Positions 34,999 to 43,397 of a stretch of DNA of 64,000 nt are shown in pieces (positions within the stretch are counted from its first letter, which is position 1; every line of letters starts with the position of its first letter). Below the pieces are notes generated by a model. It saw only the letters and a program-made list of their open reading frames with translations, had not been told where the DNA came from and did no database searches. Source of the stretch: Rhodocyclales bacterium (GTDB lineage: Bacteria > Pseudomonadota > Gammaproteobacteria > Burkholderiales > Rhodocyclaceae); NCBI GenBank assembly GCA_026399435.1, contig JAPLQX010000046.1, forward strand, positions 1 to 64,000, in the 5' to 3' direction. The translations under genes were made by a program, and so were the position numbers.

Positions 34999-35007
34999 TG
35001 TGCATAA
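34999..35007 (-). promoter_or_regulatory. DnaA-box-like site
   Basis: TGTGCATAA on plus, i.e. TTATGCACA on minus, fits the DnaA-box consensus TTWTNCACA. It is 168 nt from the inverted pair within the same AT-rich gap. Confidence 0.45.
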
Positions 35008-35110
35008 GTCAACAGCAGGAGGCATTTTTCTGCCCGCTCGGCAAGCCTTGCTGGGAGGCCTTTTTCGGGTGAGGAAGCGGCCCGAACCGCACCCCCGTTG
35101 GCTTGGCAAA

Positions 35111-36217
35111 TCAGCTCCGCGCGGAACCGCGCCGGCTGTGGCTGTGCACGGTGTCAACCAGAATCTTGACGTTTTCCGGGGGGGTGAATTGAGAGATGCC
35201 ATGACCGAGATTGAAGACATGGCCGCCGGAATTATTGCCGCCGCCGGCGTCAACGCCAAAACTGTCCAGCACGCGCCGCGCTTCCGCCGCAATCTTGTCC
35301 GGAGATGCGAACAAGGCCATCGGGTCGAGATTGCCTTGCAATGCAACACGATCACCGACACGTCGCCGCGCTTCGCCCAGGTCGGTGGTCCAGTCGAGGC
35401 CGACAGCATCGCAGCCGATGTCCGCGATCGCCTCCAGCCATTGCCCGCCGCCCTTGGTGAACACGATGCAGGGCACGCGTTCGCCATCGTGGCTGCGCTT
35501 CAGGCCGCTCATGATGCGCTGCATGTAGGCCAGCGAGAACTCGCGGTAGGCCGCATGCGACAGTGCGCCACCCCAGGAATCAAAAATCATGACCGCCTGC
35601 GCGCCGGACTCGACTTGGGCATTGAGGTAGTCGGTCACCGCCGTGGCCGTGACCTCGAGGATGTGGTGCAACAGGTCGGGGCGGTCGTAAAGCATGGTCT
35701 TGACCGTGCGGTAATCCGTCGCCGAACCGGAGCCGCCCTCCACCATGTAGCAAGCCAGGGTCCACGGACTGCCGGAAAAACCGATCAGCGGCACCGAGTT
35801 ACCCAGCGCGCGGCGAATTTCGACCACCGCGTCCATCACATAGCGCAGGTGTACGTTGGGGTCGGGCGCGGTCAGATCGCGAATCGCCCATTCCTCGCGC
35901 AGGGGGCGCTCGAACTTCGGCCCCTCGCCGTCGGCGAAATACAGCCCCAAGCCCATCGCGTCGGGCACGGTCAAGATGTCGGAGAACAGGATCGCCGCAT
36001 CGAGCTCGAAGCGCGACAGCGGTTGCAGCGTGACCTCGCAGGCGAGCTGCGGGTTCTTGCACAGATTGAGAAAACTGCCGGCGCGGCGGCGCGTCTCGTT
36101 GTACTCAGGCAGATAGCGGCCTGCCTGGCGCATCAGCCAGATCGGCGTGTAGTCGACGGGTTCGCGCAGCAGCGCGCGCAGAAATGTATCGTTCTTGGGT
36201 CGGGCCGAGGGTGACAT
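35111..36217 (-). CDS. hemE: Uroporphyrinogen decarboxylase
   Basis: A 368-residue cytoplasmic enzyme that removes four carboxyl groups from uroporphyrinogen III in heme synthesis. Family signatures are [16 protein letters not shown] with the active-site Arg residues and [19 protein letters not shown], with the catalytic Asp in [15 protein letters not shown]. Length is standard. ATG 36217 opens the domain. It is a single gene on the minus strand between trkH and priA. Confidence 0.97.
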   Translation of the reverse strand: MSPSARPKNDTFLRALLREPVDYTPIWLMRQAGRYLPEYNETRRRAGSFLNLCKNPQLACEVTLQPLSRFELDAAILFSDILTVPDAMGLGLYFADGEGPKFERPLREEWAIRDLTAPDPNVHLRYVMDAVVEIRRALGNSVPLIGFSGSPWTLACYMVEGGSGSATDYRTVKTMLYDRPDLLHHILEVTATAVTDYLNAQVESGAQAVMIFDSWGGALSHAAYREFSLAYMQRIMSGLKRSHDGERVPCIVFTKGGGQWLEAIADIGCDAVGLDWTTDLGEARRRVGDRVALQGNLDPMALFASPDKIAAEARRVLDSFGVDAGGGNNSGGHVFNLGHGISQFTPPENVKILVDTVHSHSRRGSARS

Positions 36218-36286
36218 GAGATGCTATCCAGCGAGGCAAAGAACGAATTATCCCACTTTGCCTGCCCACCAGCCCCACTGGCTCAA

Positions 36287-37747
36287 CTAGCGACGCCAGA
36301 AAGCCGGCGTAAACAAAACGAACACCGAAAGCACCTCAAGGCGCCCGAGCAGCATGGCGAAGGTGCACACCCAGGTTTGGAAGTCCGTCAACACTCCGTA
36401 ATTCTGGGCCGGGCCGACCACATTGAGACCGGGGCCCGCATTGTTGATGCAGGCAACGATGGCGCTGATCGAAGAAGTGAAATCCAGCCCGCTGGCAACG
36501 AGGAAAAACGTCAGCTCGCCCACCGCCAGGATGTAGAGGAAGATGAAGCCGAGTACGGCGCCGGCAATCTGCTGCGGAATCGCAGTGTCGCCGACGCGCA
36601 GCGGCGCCACCAGTTGCGGATGGACCAGGCGCTTGAGTTCGATGAGGCCCTGCTGAGCGAGGATCAGCGTGCGGATCATCTTGATGCCGCCGCCGGTGGA
36701 GCCGGAGCTGACCGAAACGCAGGAAAGGAACAGCATCCACAGCGGAACGAAGATCGGCCACTTGTCGTAATCCTGGCTGGCGAAGCCGCAATCCGTGGCA
36801 ATCGAGACCAGGTTGAAGGCGACGTGACGCAGCGCGGTGAGGAAGCTCGGGTAGGTGCCCATTACGGTAAGGTACAGCGTGCACACAAGCGTGCTGACCA
36901 ACGTCAGGGCGACGAAGGCCTTGGCCTCCATGTCCATCCAGTAGGCCCGCAGCGAGCGGCCACGCCAGGCGACAAAGTGGGTGGCGAAGTTCATGCCGGC
37001 GACCATCATGAAGAAGATCAACACCGCTTCGATGGCCGGCGAATCGAAATGGCCGACACTGTCGTCGTAGGTCGAAAATCCGCCCAGGCCCATCGCGGCG
37101 AAGGCGTGGCAGATCGCGTCCAGCCAGTTCATGCCGACCACCTTGAGCGAAAGGATGCAGGCCACCGTGATGCCGAAATACACCAGCCAGAGTGCCTTCG
37201 CTGTATCGGCAATACGCGCGGTCAGCTTGGAATCCTTCATCACGCCGGTGGTCTCGGCCTTGTAGAGCTGCATGCCGCCGACGCCGAGCAGGGGCAGGAT
37301 CGCCACGGCCAGCACGATGATGCCCATGCCGCCCACCCAGTTGAGTTCGTGGCGCCAGAGATTGATCGAGGGCGGCAGCTTGTCGAGCCCGGACAGTACC
37401 GTGGCACCTGTCGTGGTCAGCCCCGACATGGTCTCGAAAAAGGCGTCGGTGAAGGACAGATCGTCGATCACCATCATCAGTGGCAGGGTTGCGATCGCGG
37501 CCATCAGGATCCAGGCCAGCGTCACCAGCAGAAAACCGTCACGCGGCTTCAATTCGCGCTTGTGGCGGCGCGTGCCGAACCAGAGCACAAAACCCGCTGC
37601 CAGCGAGATCAACATCGCGTCGACAAAATCGATCAGCGTGCCATCATCATAAATTATGGCGCTGGCGATCGGCATCAGGTAGGTGATGCTGAAAAACATC
37701 AGCATCCCGCCGAGAACGTGGCTGACCGGAAGCAGGCGATAGAACAT
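36287..37747 (-). CDS. trkH: Trk potassium uptake system membrane subunit TrkH
   Basis: A 486-residue K+ channel-like subunit of Trk. The four selectivity-filter motifs of M1-P-M2 repeats are visible as TMSGLTTTGATVLSG, AFAAMGLGGFSTYD, ATDCGFASQD and CINNAGPGLNVVG. It partners with TrkA, encoded directly upstream (16-nt gap). ATG 37747 is consistent. The operon order rsmB-DUF4390-ntrY-ntrX-trkA-trkH is conserved in related betaproteobacteria. Confidence 0.95.
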   Translation of the reverse strand: MFYRLLPVSHVLGGMLMFFSITYLMPIASAIIYDDGTLIDFVDAMLISLAAGFVLWFGTRRHKRELKPRDGFLLVTLAWILMAAIATLPLMMVIDDLSFTDAFFETMSGLTTTGATVLSGLDKLPPSINLWRHELNWVGGMGIIVLAVAILPLLGVGGMQLYKAETTGVMKDSKLTARIADTAKALWLVYFGITVACILSLKVVGMNWLDAICHAFAAMGLGGFSTYDDSVGHFDSPAIEAVLIFFMMVAGMNFATHFVAWRGRSLRAYWMDMEAKAFVALTLVSTLVCTLYLTVMGTYPSFLTALRHVAFNLVSIATDCGFASQDYDKWPIFVPLWMLFLSCVSVSSGSTGGGIKMIRTLILAQQGLIELKRLVHPQLVAPLRVGDTAIPQQIAGAVLGFIFLYILAVGELTFFLVASGLDFTSSISAIVACINNAGPGLNVVGPAQNYGVLTDFQTWVCTFAMLLGRLEVLSVFVLFTPAFWRR

Positions 37748-37762
37748 GATCGGGAAAAGGTC

Positions 37763-39193
37763 CTAAAAGAACCCGGCGCTGACCTGGAACAGCTTTTCGA
37801 CTTGCACCACTTGTTGCTTGCGGGTGCAGAACACCACGACGTGGTCTCCCGCCTCGATCACCGTGTCGTGATGGGGAATCACGACTTCGTCGAACAGCTC
37901 GTCCACCAGGAAGCCCTCGCGTCGCACGACGCTGGCTGCCTTGCCGTGACGCACGATCGCGGCGATGCGCGCGCCCTTGATCTCCGGCAGTTCCTCGATG
38001 CGGCGACCGACCACCTTCGAGTTGCTGCGGTCGCCATGCACCACCAGTTCCAGGGCTTCCGCCGCGCCCCGGCGCAGGCTGTGCACCCGTTCCACGTCGC
38101 CGCGCCGCACATAGGCGAGCAGCGAGCCGATGGATATCTGCGCTGGTGACAGGCCGATGTCGATCGGCCCGCCCTGCACCATGTCGGCATAGGCACGGCG
38201 GTTGATCAGCGCCAGCACGCGCTTGCAGCCGAGTCGCTTGGCCAACGAGGCCGCCATGATGTTGTTTTCGTCATCGTTGGTCAGGGCGAGAAACATGTCC
38301 ATCTCGTCGATGTTTTCCTGCGCCAGCAACTTCTCGTCGGTGGCTTCGGCACACAGCACCAGCACCCCGGACAAGCGTAGCGCAATGGTCTCCGCACGTT
38401 GCGGGTCGCGCTCGATGATCTTGACCTCGTGATCGCCTTGCAGTGCCTGGGCGACGCGTGCCCCGATGTTGCCGCCGCCGGCGATCATCACCCGCTTCAC
38501 CGGCTTCTGCATGCGCCGCAGTTCGCGCAGGACGGGCCGGATGAAGCGTGTCGCCGCCAACAGGAATACTTCGTCACCGGCCTCGATCACCGTGTCGCCC
38601 TTGGGGTCCACAGGCTGCAAGTCGCGGAATATGGCGGCGATGCGCGCCTCGACACGGGACCCCAGATGATCCTTCATGGTGCTGATGGCCTTGCCCACCA
38701 GCAGGCCGCCCTCGTAAGCGCGTACGCAGACCAGCGTGACGGCGCCATTGGCAAACTCGAGGACTTGCAGCGCTTCGGGAAACGCGATCAGGCGCGCAAT
38801 GTAGTCGGTGACCTCCTGCTCGGGGCAGATCGCATGACTGACGCTGAACATGTCATCGGCCAGCAGCTTTTCATCCGCCAGGAAATCCGCGCCGCGCAGC
38901 CGCGCGATGCGCGTCGGCACATTGAACAGGCCGCGCGCAATTTTGCAGGCGACCAGATTGGTCTGGTCGGACTGCGTCACCGCCACCAGCATTTCGGCAT
39001 CCTCGATGCCTGCGCTCCTGAGCACGGAGGGAAGCGCCGCATTGCCGGTCACCGTGCGCACATCCAGATGCTCGGCCAGTTGCGCCAGGCAGTGGCTACT
39101 CTGATCCACCACCGTGATGTCGTTGGCTTCCGAAGCCAGCGCCTCGGCCACGGAAGCGCCGACCTGACCGGCGCCGAGGATGATGATTTTCAT
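37763..39193 (-). CDS. trkA: Trk system K+ transport protein TrkA
   Basis: A 476-residue cytoplasmic regulatory subunit with two RCK repeats. Each has an N-terminal Rossmann NAD-binding motif (GAGQVGASVAEALA at 7-20 and GGGNIGARVAQALQG near 240) and a TrkA_C domain. It gates TrkH in response to ATP/NADH. It lies between ntrX (10-nt gap) and trkH. Confidence 0.95.
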   Translation of the reverse strand: MKIIILGAGQVGASVAEALASEANDITVVDQSSHCLAQLAEHLDVRTVTGNAALPSVLRSAGIEDAEMLVAVTQSDQTNLVACKIARGLFNVPTRIARLRGADFLADEKLLADDMFSVSHAICPEQEVTDYIARLIAFPEALQVLEFANGAVTLVCVRAYEGGLLVGKAISTMKDHLGSRVEARIAAIFRDLQPVDPKGDTVIEAGDEVFLLAATRFIRPVLRELRRMQKPVKRVMIAGGGNIGARVAQALQGDHEVKIIERDPQRAETIALRLSGVLVLCAEATDEKLLAQENIDEMDMFLALTNDDENNIMAASLAKRLGCKRVLALINRRAYADMVQGGPIDIGLSPAQISIGSLLAYVRRGDVERVHSLRRGAAEALELVVHGDRSNSKVVGRRIEELPEIKGARIAAIVRHGKAASVVRREGFLVDELFDEVVIPHHDTVIEAGDHVVVFCTRKQQVVQVEKLFQVSAGFF

Positions 39194-39203
39194 GGTGCGC
39201 CGC

Positions 39204-40439
39204 CTAACGTAATCCGAGGTCTTTCAGCTTGCGATACAGATGGGTGCGCTCCAGCCCGGTCTTTTCCGCCAGCCGCGTCATGTTGCCACCGTCCTTGGCC
39301 AGGTGGTAGGCGAAATACATGCGCTCGAAGGCTTCGCGCGCCTCGCGCAGGGGCAGCTCGATCACTTCCGGCGCCAGACCGGCCGGCACCAGCGTCGGCT
39401 CACCTGCCGGCGCCAGCAGTTGCAGCGCCTCTTCTTCGCCGATTTCCTCGCCCAGGCTGGCCAGGGCCAGCGACTTCACCGCTCCCTTGAGTTCCGCGTA
39501 GCCACCGCTCCAGACATGCTGGCGCAGGGCGTTGAGGGCGGCGCTGGAAAACCGCCGCAGCGGGATCTCGTCGCTTTCCATCAGTTGCGTCAGCAGATGC
39601 GCCGCGATGTCCGGCACTTCGTCCTTCAGTTCGGTCAGACTGGGCACGCCCAGCCCGGTTTCGAACAGGCGCGCCAGCGCGGCTTCCTCCCAACCCAGGG
39701 CGACCAGCTCCGCGCTGCTGTGCGTGGTCGCCGCCACCAGACGCAGACTGTAGCGGTCGAGGCGATCGGCGGCGAACAGCAGGTTCTTCTGCTGCAGCCG
39801 CGTCAGGCGCGCCAGTTCCTCGCACCACAGCACGCCTCCGGCGACGCGCTGCAGGGTTTCGACACTCAAGGGGTTCGAATCGTGGGCCAGATCGAACCAC
39901 GGCTTGCCGGGAACCTGTGCCGTGCGCGCCACCAGCTCGACAATGCCGCCGGGCGCGGCGCGCAGCATCAGCAGCGGGCTCTTCGCCAGCACCTGATCCA
40001 GCCGGCGCTTGAGATCGCGCAACGGGCCGGGGCGTGCAAACGCACCCAGCGACAAACCGCCGCCGACATGACGGGCACTGCGCTCGAGCGCCTTTTTCAC
40101 CGCCGCCAGCAGCTTCTGCATGCCGATCGGCTTTTCCAGGAAATCCAGCGCGCCGATCCGGGTCGCCTCCACCGCGGTGTCGATGGTGGCGTGGCCCGAC
40201 ATCATCACCACCGGCATGTTGAGCTGGCCGTTGCCCGCCCATTCCTTCAGCAGCGTAATGCCATCGGTATCGGGCATCCAGATGTCGAGCAGGACCATGT
40301 CGGGTCGCCCGGCCTCGCGTGCCGCCCTTGCCGACGCGGCGTCTTCCGCGAGCTGAACGTCGTGACCCTCGTCGCGCAGAATTTCCGAGAGCAGCTCGCG
40401 TATCCCGATTTCGTCGTCGACCACCAGTATCTTTGGCAT
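39204..40439 (-). CDS. ntrX: NtrX-like response regulator with degenerate AAA+ domain
   Basis: A 411-residue regulator: receiver domain with phospho-acceptor Asp52 (MVLLDIWMPDTDG) and FLEKPI at about 112, a central AAA+-like region and a Fis-type C-terminal HTH (GGNMTRLAEKTGLERTHLYRKLKDL). The central domain has lost the Walker A P-loop (LMLRAAPGGIVELVARTA instead of GExGxGKE), the Walker B acid is weak (LWCEELARL) and GAFTGA is missing, so it cannot act as a normal sigma-54 activator. ATG 40439 starts the receiver. It is 5 nt from the ntrY stop. Confidence 0.88.
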   Translation of the reverse strand: MPKILVVDDEIGIRELLSEILRDEGHDVQLAEDAASARAAREAGRPDMVLLDIWMPDTDGITLLKEWAGNGQLNMPVVMMSGHATIDTAVEATRIGALDFLEKPIGMQKLLAAVKKALERSARHVGGGLSLGAFARPGPLRDLKRRLDQVLAKSPLLMLRAAPGGIVELVARTAQVPGKPWFDLAHDSNPLSVETLQRVAGGVLWCEELARLTRLQQKNLLFAADRLDRYSLRLVAATTHSSAELVALGWEEAALARLFETGLGVPSLTELKDEVPDIAAHLLTQLMESDEIPLRRFSSAALNALRQHVWSGGYAELKGAVKSLALASLGEEIGEEEALQLLAPAGEPTLVPAGLAPEVIELPLREAREAFERMYFAYHLAKDGGNMTRLAEKTGLERTHLYRKLKDLGLR

Positions 40440-40443
40440 TTCC

Positions 40444-42570
40444 CTAAACTCCCTTTGCCGCATCCGGCGTTGCGAGCGGCAGCCAGATGCTTACCTCACC
40501 GCCATGATTGTTCGCCAGGCGAATCTCGCCGCCGTGGTCATCCACTATCTTCTTCACGATCGCCAGCCCCAGCCCGGTGCCCCTGGACTTGGTGGTGACG
40601 TAGGGCTCGAAGGCGCGGGAAAGAATCTGCGCCGGAAATCCCGGGCCGTTGTCGGCCACCGTGAGCCGCGCGCGCGATCCTTCCTGCGTCGCAGCGATCA
40701 TGATGCGCGCATCCGTCGTATCGGCAAGCGCATCCTGCGCGTTGGTGAGCACGTTATGCAAGACCTGACGCAACTGGTTGGCGTCGGCCAGCACGGGCGG
40801 CAGGGGCGCGGACGTCGGCCCCGGCGCCGCGGCGATGACGGCTCGCGAATTCTCATAGAGGCCGAGGACTTCGCCGAGCAGGCTCTGCAGATCGACGGGG
40901 GCAAGTTGCGGCAGGGGCGTGCGTGCGTAATCGCGGAAGTCGTTGACCATGTTCTTCATCGCCTCGACCTGATTGACGATGGTCTGCGTCGCGCGATCGA
41001 GCAATTCGCGCGAGGCTCCAGTCAACTGGTCGGCCAGCTTGAGTTGCAGTCTTTCGGCGGATAGCTGGATCGGCGTCAGCGGATTCTTGATCTCGTGCGC
41101 GAGGCGCTGCGCCACCTCGCCCCATGCCGCGGAGCGCTGCGCTGCGATCAGCCGCGTGATGTCGTCGAACACCACCACATAGCCGCCGCCGCCCGCTGCC
41201 GGCAGTGCCGTACCGCGCACCAGCAAGGCCTGCGGCATGCCGTCCGGGCGCGCGATTTCGAGCTGCTCCTGCCATTCGTCGCCACGCTGCGCGAAACCGC
41301 CCAGAATAGCCCCGGCCAGCGTCTCGTGACGCGGCCAGTCCTGCAGGCGCGTCTGTTCGAAGCCGGAGAGATCGTCGCCGAGGATCGCCAGCGCGCCCCG
41401 GTTCGACGCACGCAGGCGAAAGCGCAGATCGAAGGCCAGCACGCCGGCCGACAGGTTCGCCAGCACCGATTCCAGATAGGCCTGCGCCGCCTCCATCTCC
41501 TGGCGATGATGCTCGGCCTGCGCGCGCGCCTCGCTCAACTGATGCGTCATGCTGTTGAAGGAATGCGTCAGCACGCCCAGCTCATCGGATGCCTCCACCG
41601 TCGCGCGCGGCGTGTAGTCGCCGCTGGCCACCGCCTGCGTGCCTTCGGCCAGGATCAGCAGCGGCCGCGCCAGGCGCTCGGCCAGAAAGAAAGCCAGCGC
41701 GATCGCGGCGAACAGCGCGAGCAGCAAGGCCAGCGTCAGGGTCAGCGTGTAGATGCGCTTCAAGCCGGCGCGCCCGAGCTGCAGCTCCTGGTAGTCGCGG
41801 TGCGCCGCCTCGACGCTTTCCGCGCTTTTCGCAATCGAGGCCGGCACCGCGAGCGTCAATTGCAGGATGCGCGGATCAAGATTGAGGCCGCTGCTGCTGA
41901 CCGGAGCCAGGGCACGCAGCATCAGGCCGCCACCCTCCGTTTCGCCGATCAGTGCCAGCCCGCGCCCGCTGCGCGCCGCACGCAGCTGGCTGGGCGCCGG
42001 GACCGAGGGCACCAGGCTGCGCAGTTCCCCTGAACTGCTGCCCAGCACCTGGCCGGAAAGCGTCAGCAGGGTCGCGGTCTGCGCGCCGGCCTGCTCGCGC
42101 AGCCGATTCAGCCGGCTCGGGCTGACGAAGGCATCTTCACCCAGATCCAGCGCGGCATCCCGGGCTTTCGCCAGCAACTCTGTCTGCAGGGTATCGAGCA
42201 CGCTGCGGCCGAGATTGAGGCCGCCTTCCAGGGCGGCATCAACTCGCACATCGAACCACGAATCGATGCTCTTCACCGCGAACTGCATCGACACGCCATA
42301 CACCAGCGCACCGGGCAGCACCGCCATCAGGGACAGCATCAGCAGCAGGCGGAACTTGAGGCGCGAGCCGAACACGCCGCGCTTGAAATCCCGGCGCAGG
42401 CGCTGCAACTGAAGCGCAACCAGCACCAGCAGCGCGACCGCGGCGACGCCGTTGATCGCCAGCAACCAGGGATAGTGCTCGGCGAACAGCGCGGTGTTGG
42501 CCGACGCCGATGCGAGCAGGAACAGCATGATCGCTCCGAGCGCCGCGAATACGGCAAGCGCAACTCTCAC
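40444..42570 (-). CDS. ntrY: NtrY-like sensor histidine kinase
   Basis: A 708-residue membrane kinase: two or three N-terminal TM segments (ALAVFAALGAIMLFLLASAS; LLLVALQ-type; a long periplasmic-like loop), HAMP (LAERLARPLLILAEGTQAVASGDYTPRA), PAS-like region, HisKA with phosphorylation His in RLAHEIKNPLTPIQLSAERL, and HATPase_c with GNGPGFP-like and GTGLGLAIVKKIVDDHGG. Partner of ntrX. Known NtrYX systems respond to nitrogen or redox state; what this one senses is open. It is preceded by DUF4390 with a short gap containing a hairpin. Confidence 0.92.
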   Translation of the reverse strand: MRVALAVFAALGAIMLFLLASASANTALFAEHYPWLLAINGVAAVALLVLVALQLQRLRRDFKRGVFGSRLKFRLLLMLSLMAVLPGALVYGVSMQFAVKSIDSWFDVRVDAALEGGLNLGRSVLDTLQTELLAKARDAALDLGEDAFVSPSRLNRLREQAGAQTATLLTLSGQVLGSSSGELRSLVPSVPAPSQLRAARSGRGLALIGETEGGGLMLRALAPVSSSGLNLDPRILQLTLAVPASIAKSAESVEAAHRDYQELQLGRAGLKRIYTLTLTLALLLALFAAIALAFFLAERLARPLLILAEGTQAVASGDYTPRATVEASDELGVLTHSFNSMTHQLSEARAQAEHHRQEMEAAQAYLESVLANLSAGVLAFDLRFRLRASNRGALAILGDDLSGFEQTRLQDWPRHETLAGAILGGFAQRGDEWQEQLEIARPDGMPQALLVRGTALPAAGGGGYVVVFDDITRLIAAQRSAAWGEVAQRLAHEIKNPLTPIQLSAERLQLKLADQLTGASRELLDRATQTIVNQVEAMKNMVNDFRDYARTPLPQLAPVDLQSLLGEVLGLYENSRAVIAAAPGPTSAPLPPVLADANQLRQVLHNVLTNAQDALADTTDARIMIAATQEGSRARLTVADNGPGFPAQILSRAFEPYVTTKSRGTGLGLAIVKKIVDDHGGEIRLANNHGGEVSIWLPLATPDAAKGV

Positions 42571-42589
42571 TGGACCACCCTCCCCCCGG

Positions 42590-42610
42590 CCCCCTGCCTG
42601 AGGCAGGGGG
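42590..42610. other. Strong GC hairpin between DUF4390 and ntrY
   Basis: CCCCCTGCC (42590-42598) pairs with GGCAGGGGG (42602-42610), loop TGA. The surrounding 112-nt gap 42571-42682 has no gene; after the hairpin there is a less perfect GC-rich inverted region. No T-run is present, so it is not a simple terminator; it may reduce ntrY expression relative to upstream genes. Confidence 0.45.
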
Positions 42611-42682
42611 TGACGGTGGTTCGCCGCTGCGCGGCTCCGTAGGTTGGCTGCGCCCCCCTTGGGACGGCCCGGCGGGGAGCGC

Positions 42683-43246
42683 TCATGGCGTCACCGCGGG
42701 GGCCACGAATTGCCAGCGCAGGACCTTGGCGTCGACGTGCAAGGCGCTATCGGTAAGGGCATCGACCTGGAAGGGTTTGGGCAACTGGCTGCGGTCGAGC
42801 GCCAGCCGCACGGCCGCCTCGTAGGATTCGCCGGGCTTGACGACGTCCTTGTCCACCACCGGCAGCGCGGCAATGCGGCCGACCACGCGCAGCGCCTCGG
42901 CCAGGCTGCCGAAGTTCTGGTGCAGGTTGCCGGTCGAGAGCCGGTACTGGCGCATCAGGCTGCTGTAGGCCAGACGGTAGGTCAGGCTGCGGGTGACGAC
43001 ATGTTCATTGACCCAATACTTGCGGGGGCGCTCGAGCACGAACTCGAGATTGAAGTAGAGCGGGACGCCGCGCGCCACGGCGTCTTCCAGCCGGTTGCCG
43101 AGATCGACCGTGAACTCTGCGGAAAGCGCGTAGCCGTCCTCGTTCGGGGTCAGCGCCGCGCGCTTCGGCTCGATGCTGCCGGCCTGCGCCGCGACTGTTG
43201 TCAGCAACAGCAGCGCCAGCGTCGGTAACCCGGCCTTAACTTTCAT
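42683..43246 (-). CDS. DUF4390 family exported protein
   Basis: A 187-residue protein with an N-terminal signal peptide (MKVKAGLPTLALLLLTTVAAQAG) followed by the DUF4390 domain (YALSAEFTVDLGNRLEDAVARGVPLYFNLEF, YWVNEHVVTRSLTYRLAYSSLMRQYRL). Function unknown. ATG 43246 lies inside the left end of repeat element B (AACTTTCATGCAG on plus), so the start codon appears to be part of the repeat. It is between rsmB and ntrY as in related genomes. Confidence 0.88.
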   Translation of the reverse strand: MKVKAGLPTLALLLLTTVAAQAGSIEPKRAALTPNEDGYALSAEFTVDLGNRLEDAVARGVPLYFNLEFVLERPRKYWVNEHVVTRSLTYRLAYSSLMRQYRLSTGNLHQNFGSLAEALRVVGRIAALPVVDKDVVKPGESYEAAVRLALDRSQLPKPFQVDALTDSALHVDAKVLRWQFVAPAVTP

Positions 43247-43397
43247 GCAGCAGAACGTAGCGCCCCAGATGATGAAACACGCGAAAGGCGAACTAAAGAC
43301 CCGCCCCTCCCATCCTCCCCTCACGGGGAGGCTTCTGGTCAGCTCGCTTCGCTCGGCCATCACCAGTCGCTCCGAACGAGTTGTTTCACGCTAATCC
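43236..43397 (+). repeat. Hairpin-containing dispersed element, copy B
   Basis: Related to 18108-18330: TAACTTTCATGCAG at the left end, GATGATGAAACACGCGAAA at 43268-43286, and the 60-nt right block from CTGGTCAGCTCGCTTCGCTC to GTTGTTTCACG (about 43335-43390). The internal stem is CCTCCCC/GGGGAGG (43313-43330) where copy A has CCCCGCC/GGCGGGG: different sequence, same hairpin. It lies between DUF4390 (start) and rsmB (stop), in an otherwise gene-free 144 nt, and overlaps the edges of both genes. Confidence 0.75.

Larger units (their letters stand above)
34727..35110. other. 384-nt AT-rich gap between priA and hemE
   Basis: No credible gene: a 90-residue minus frame (34733-35005) has no homologue I know and a coding-unlike composition. 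The stretch is clearly AT-richer than its flanks. It holds DnaA-box-like sites (34809-34831, 34999-35007), a perfect TTTGAAC/GTTCAAA inverted repeat (34903-34909, 34921-34927) and a short AGGTGA/TCACCT palindrome near 34879-34893. It is the upstream region of priA on the minus strand and the 3' flank of hemE. Confidence 0.6.

Noticed and set aside
34733-35005. A 90-residue minus-strand frame in the priA-hemE gap
   Set aside because: No homologue known, overlaps DnaA-box-like sites and lacks a convincing ribosome site.
36221-38149. A 642-codon plus-strand frame across trkH/trkA
   Set aside because: Antisense shadow; rich in His/Arg/Gln and overlaps two well-defined genes.
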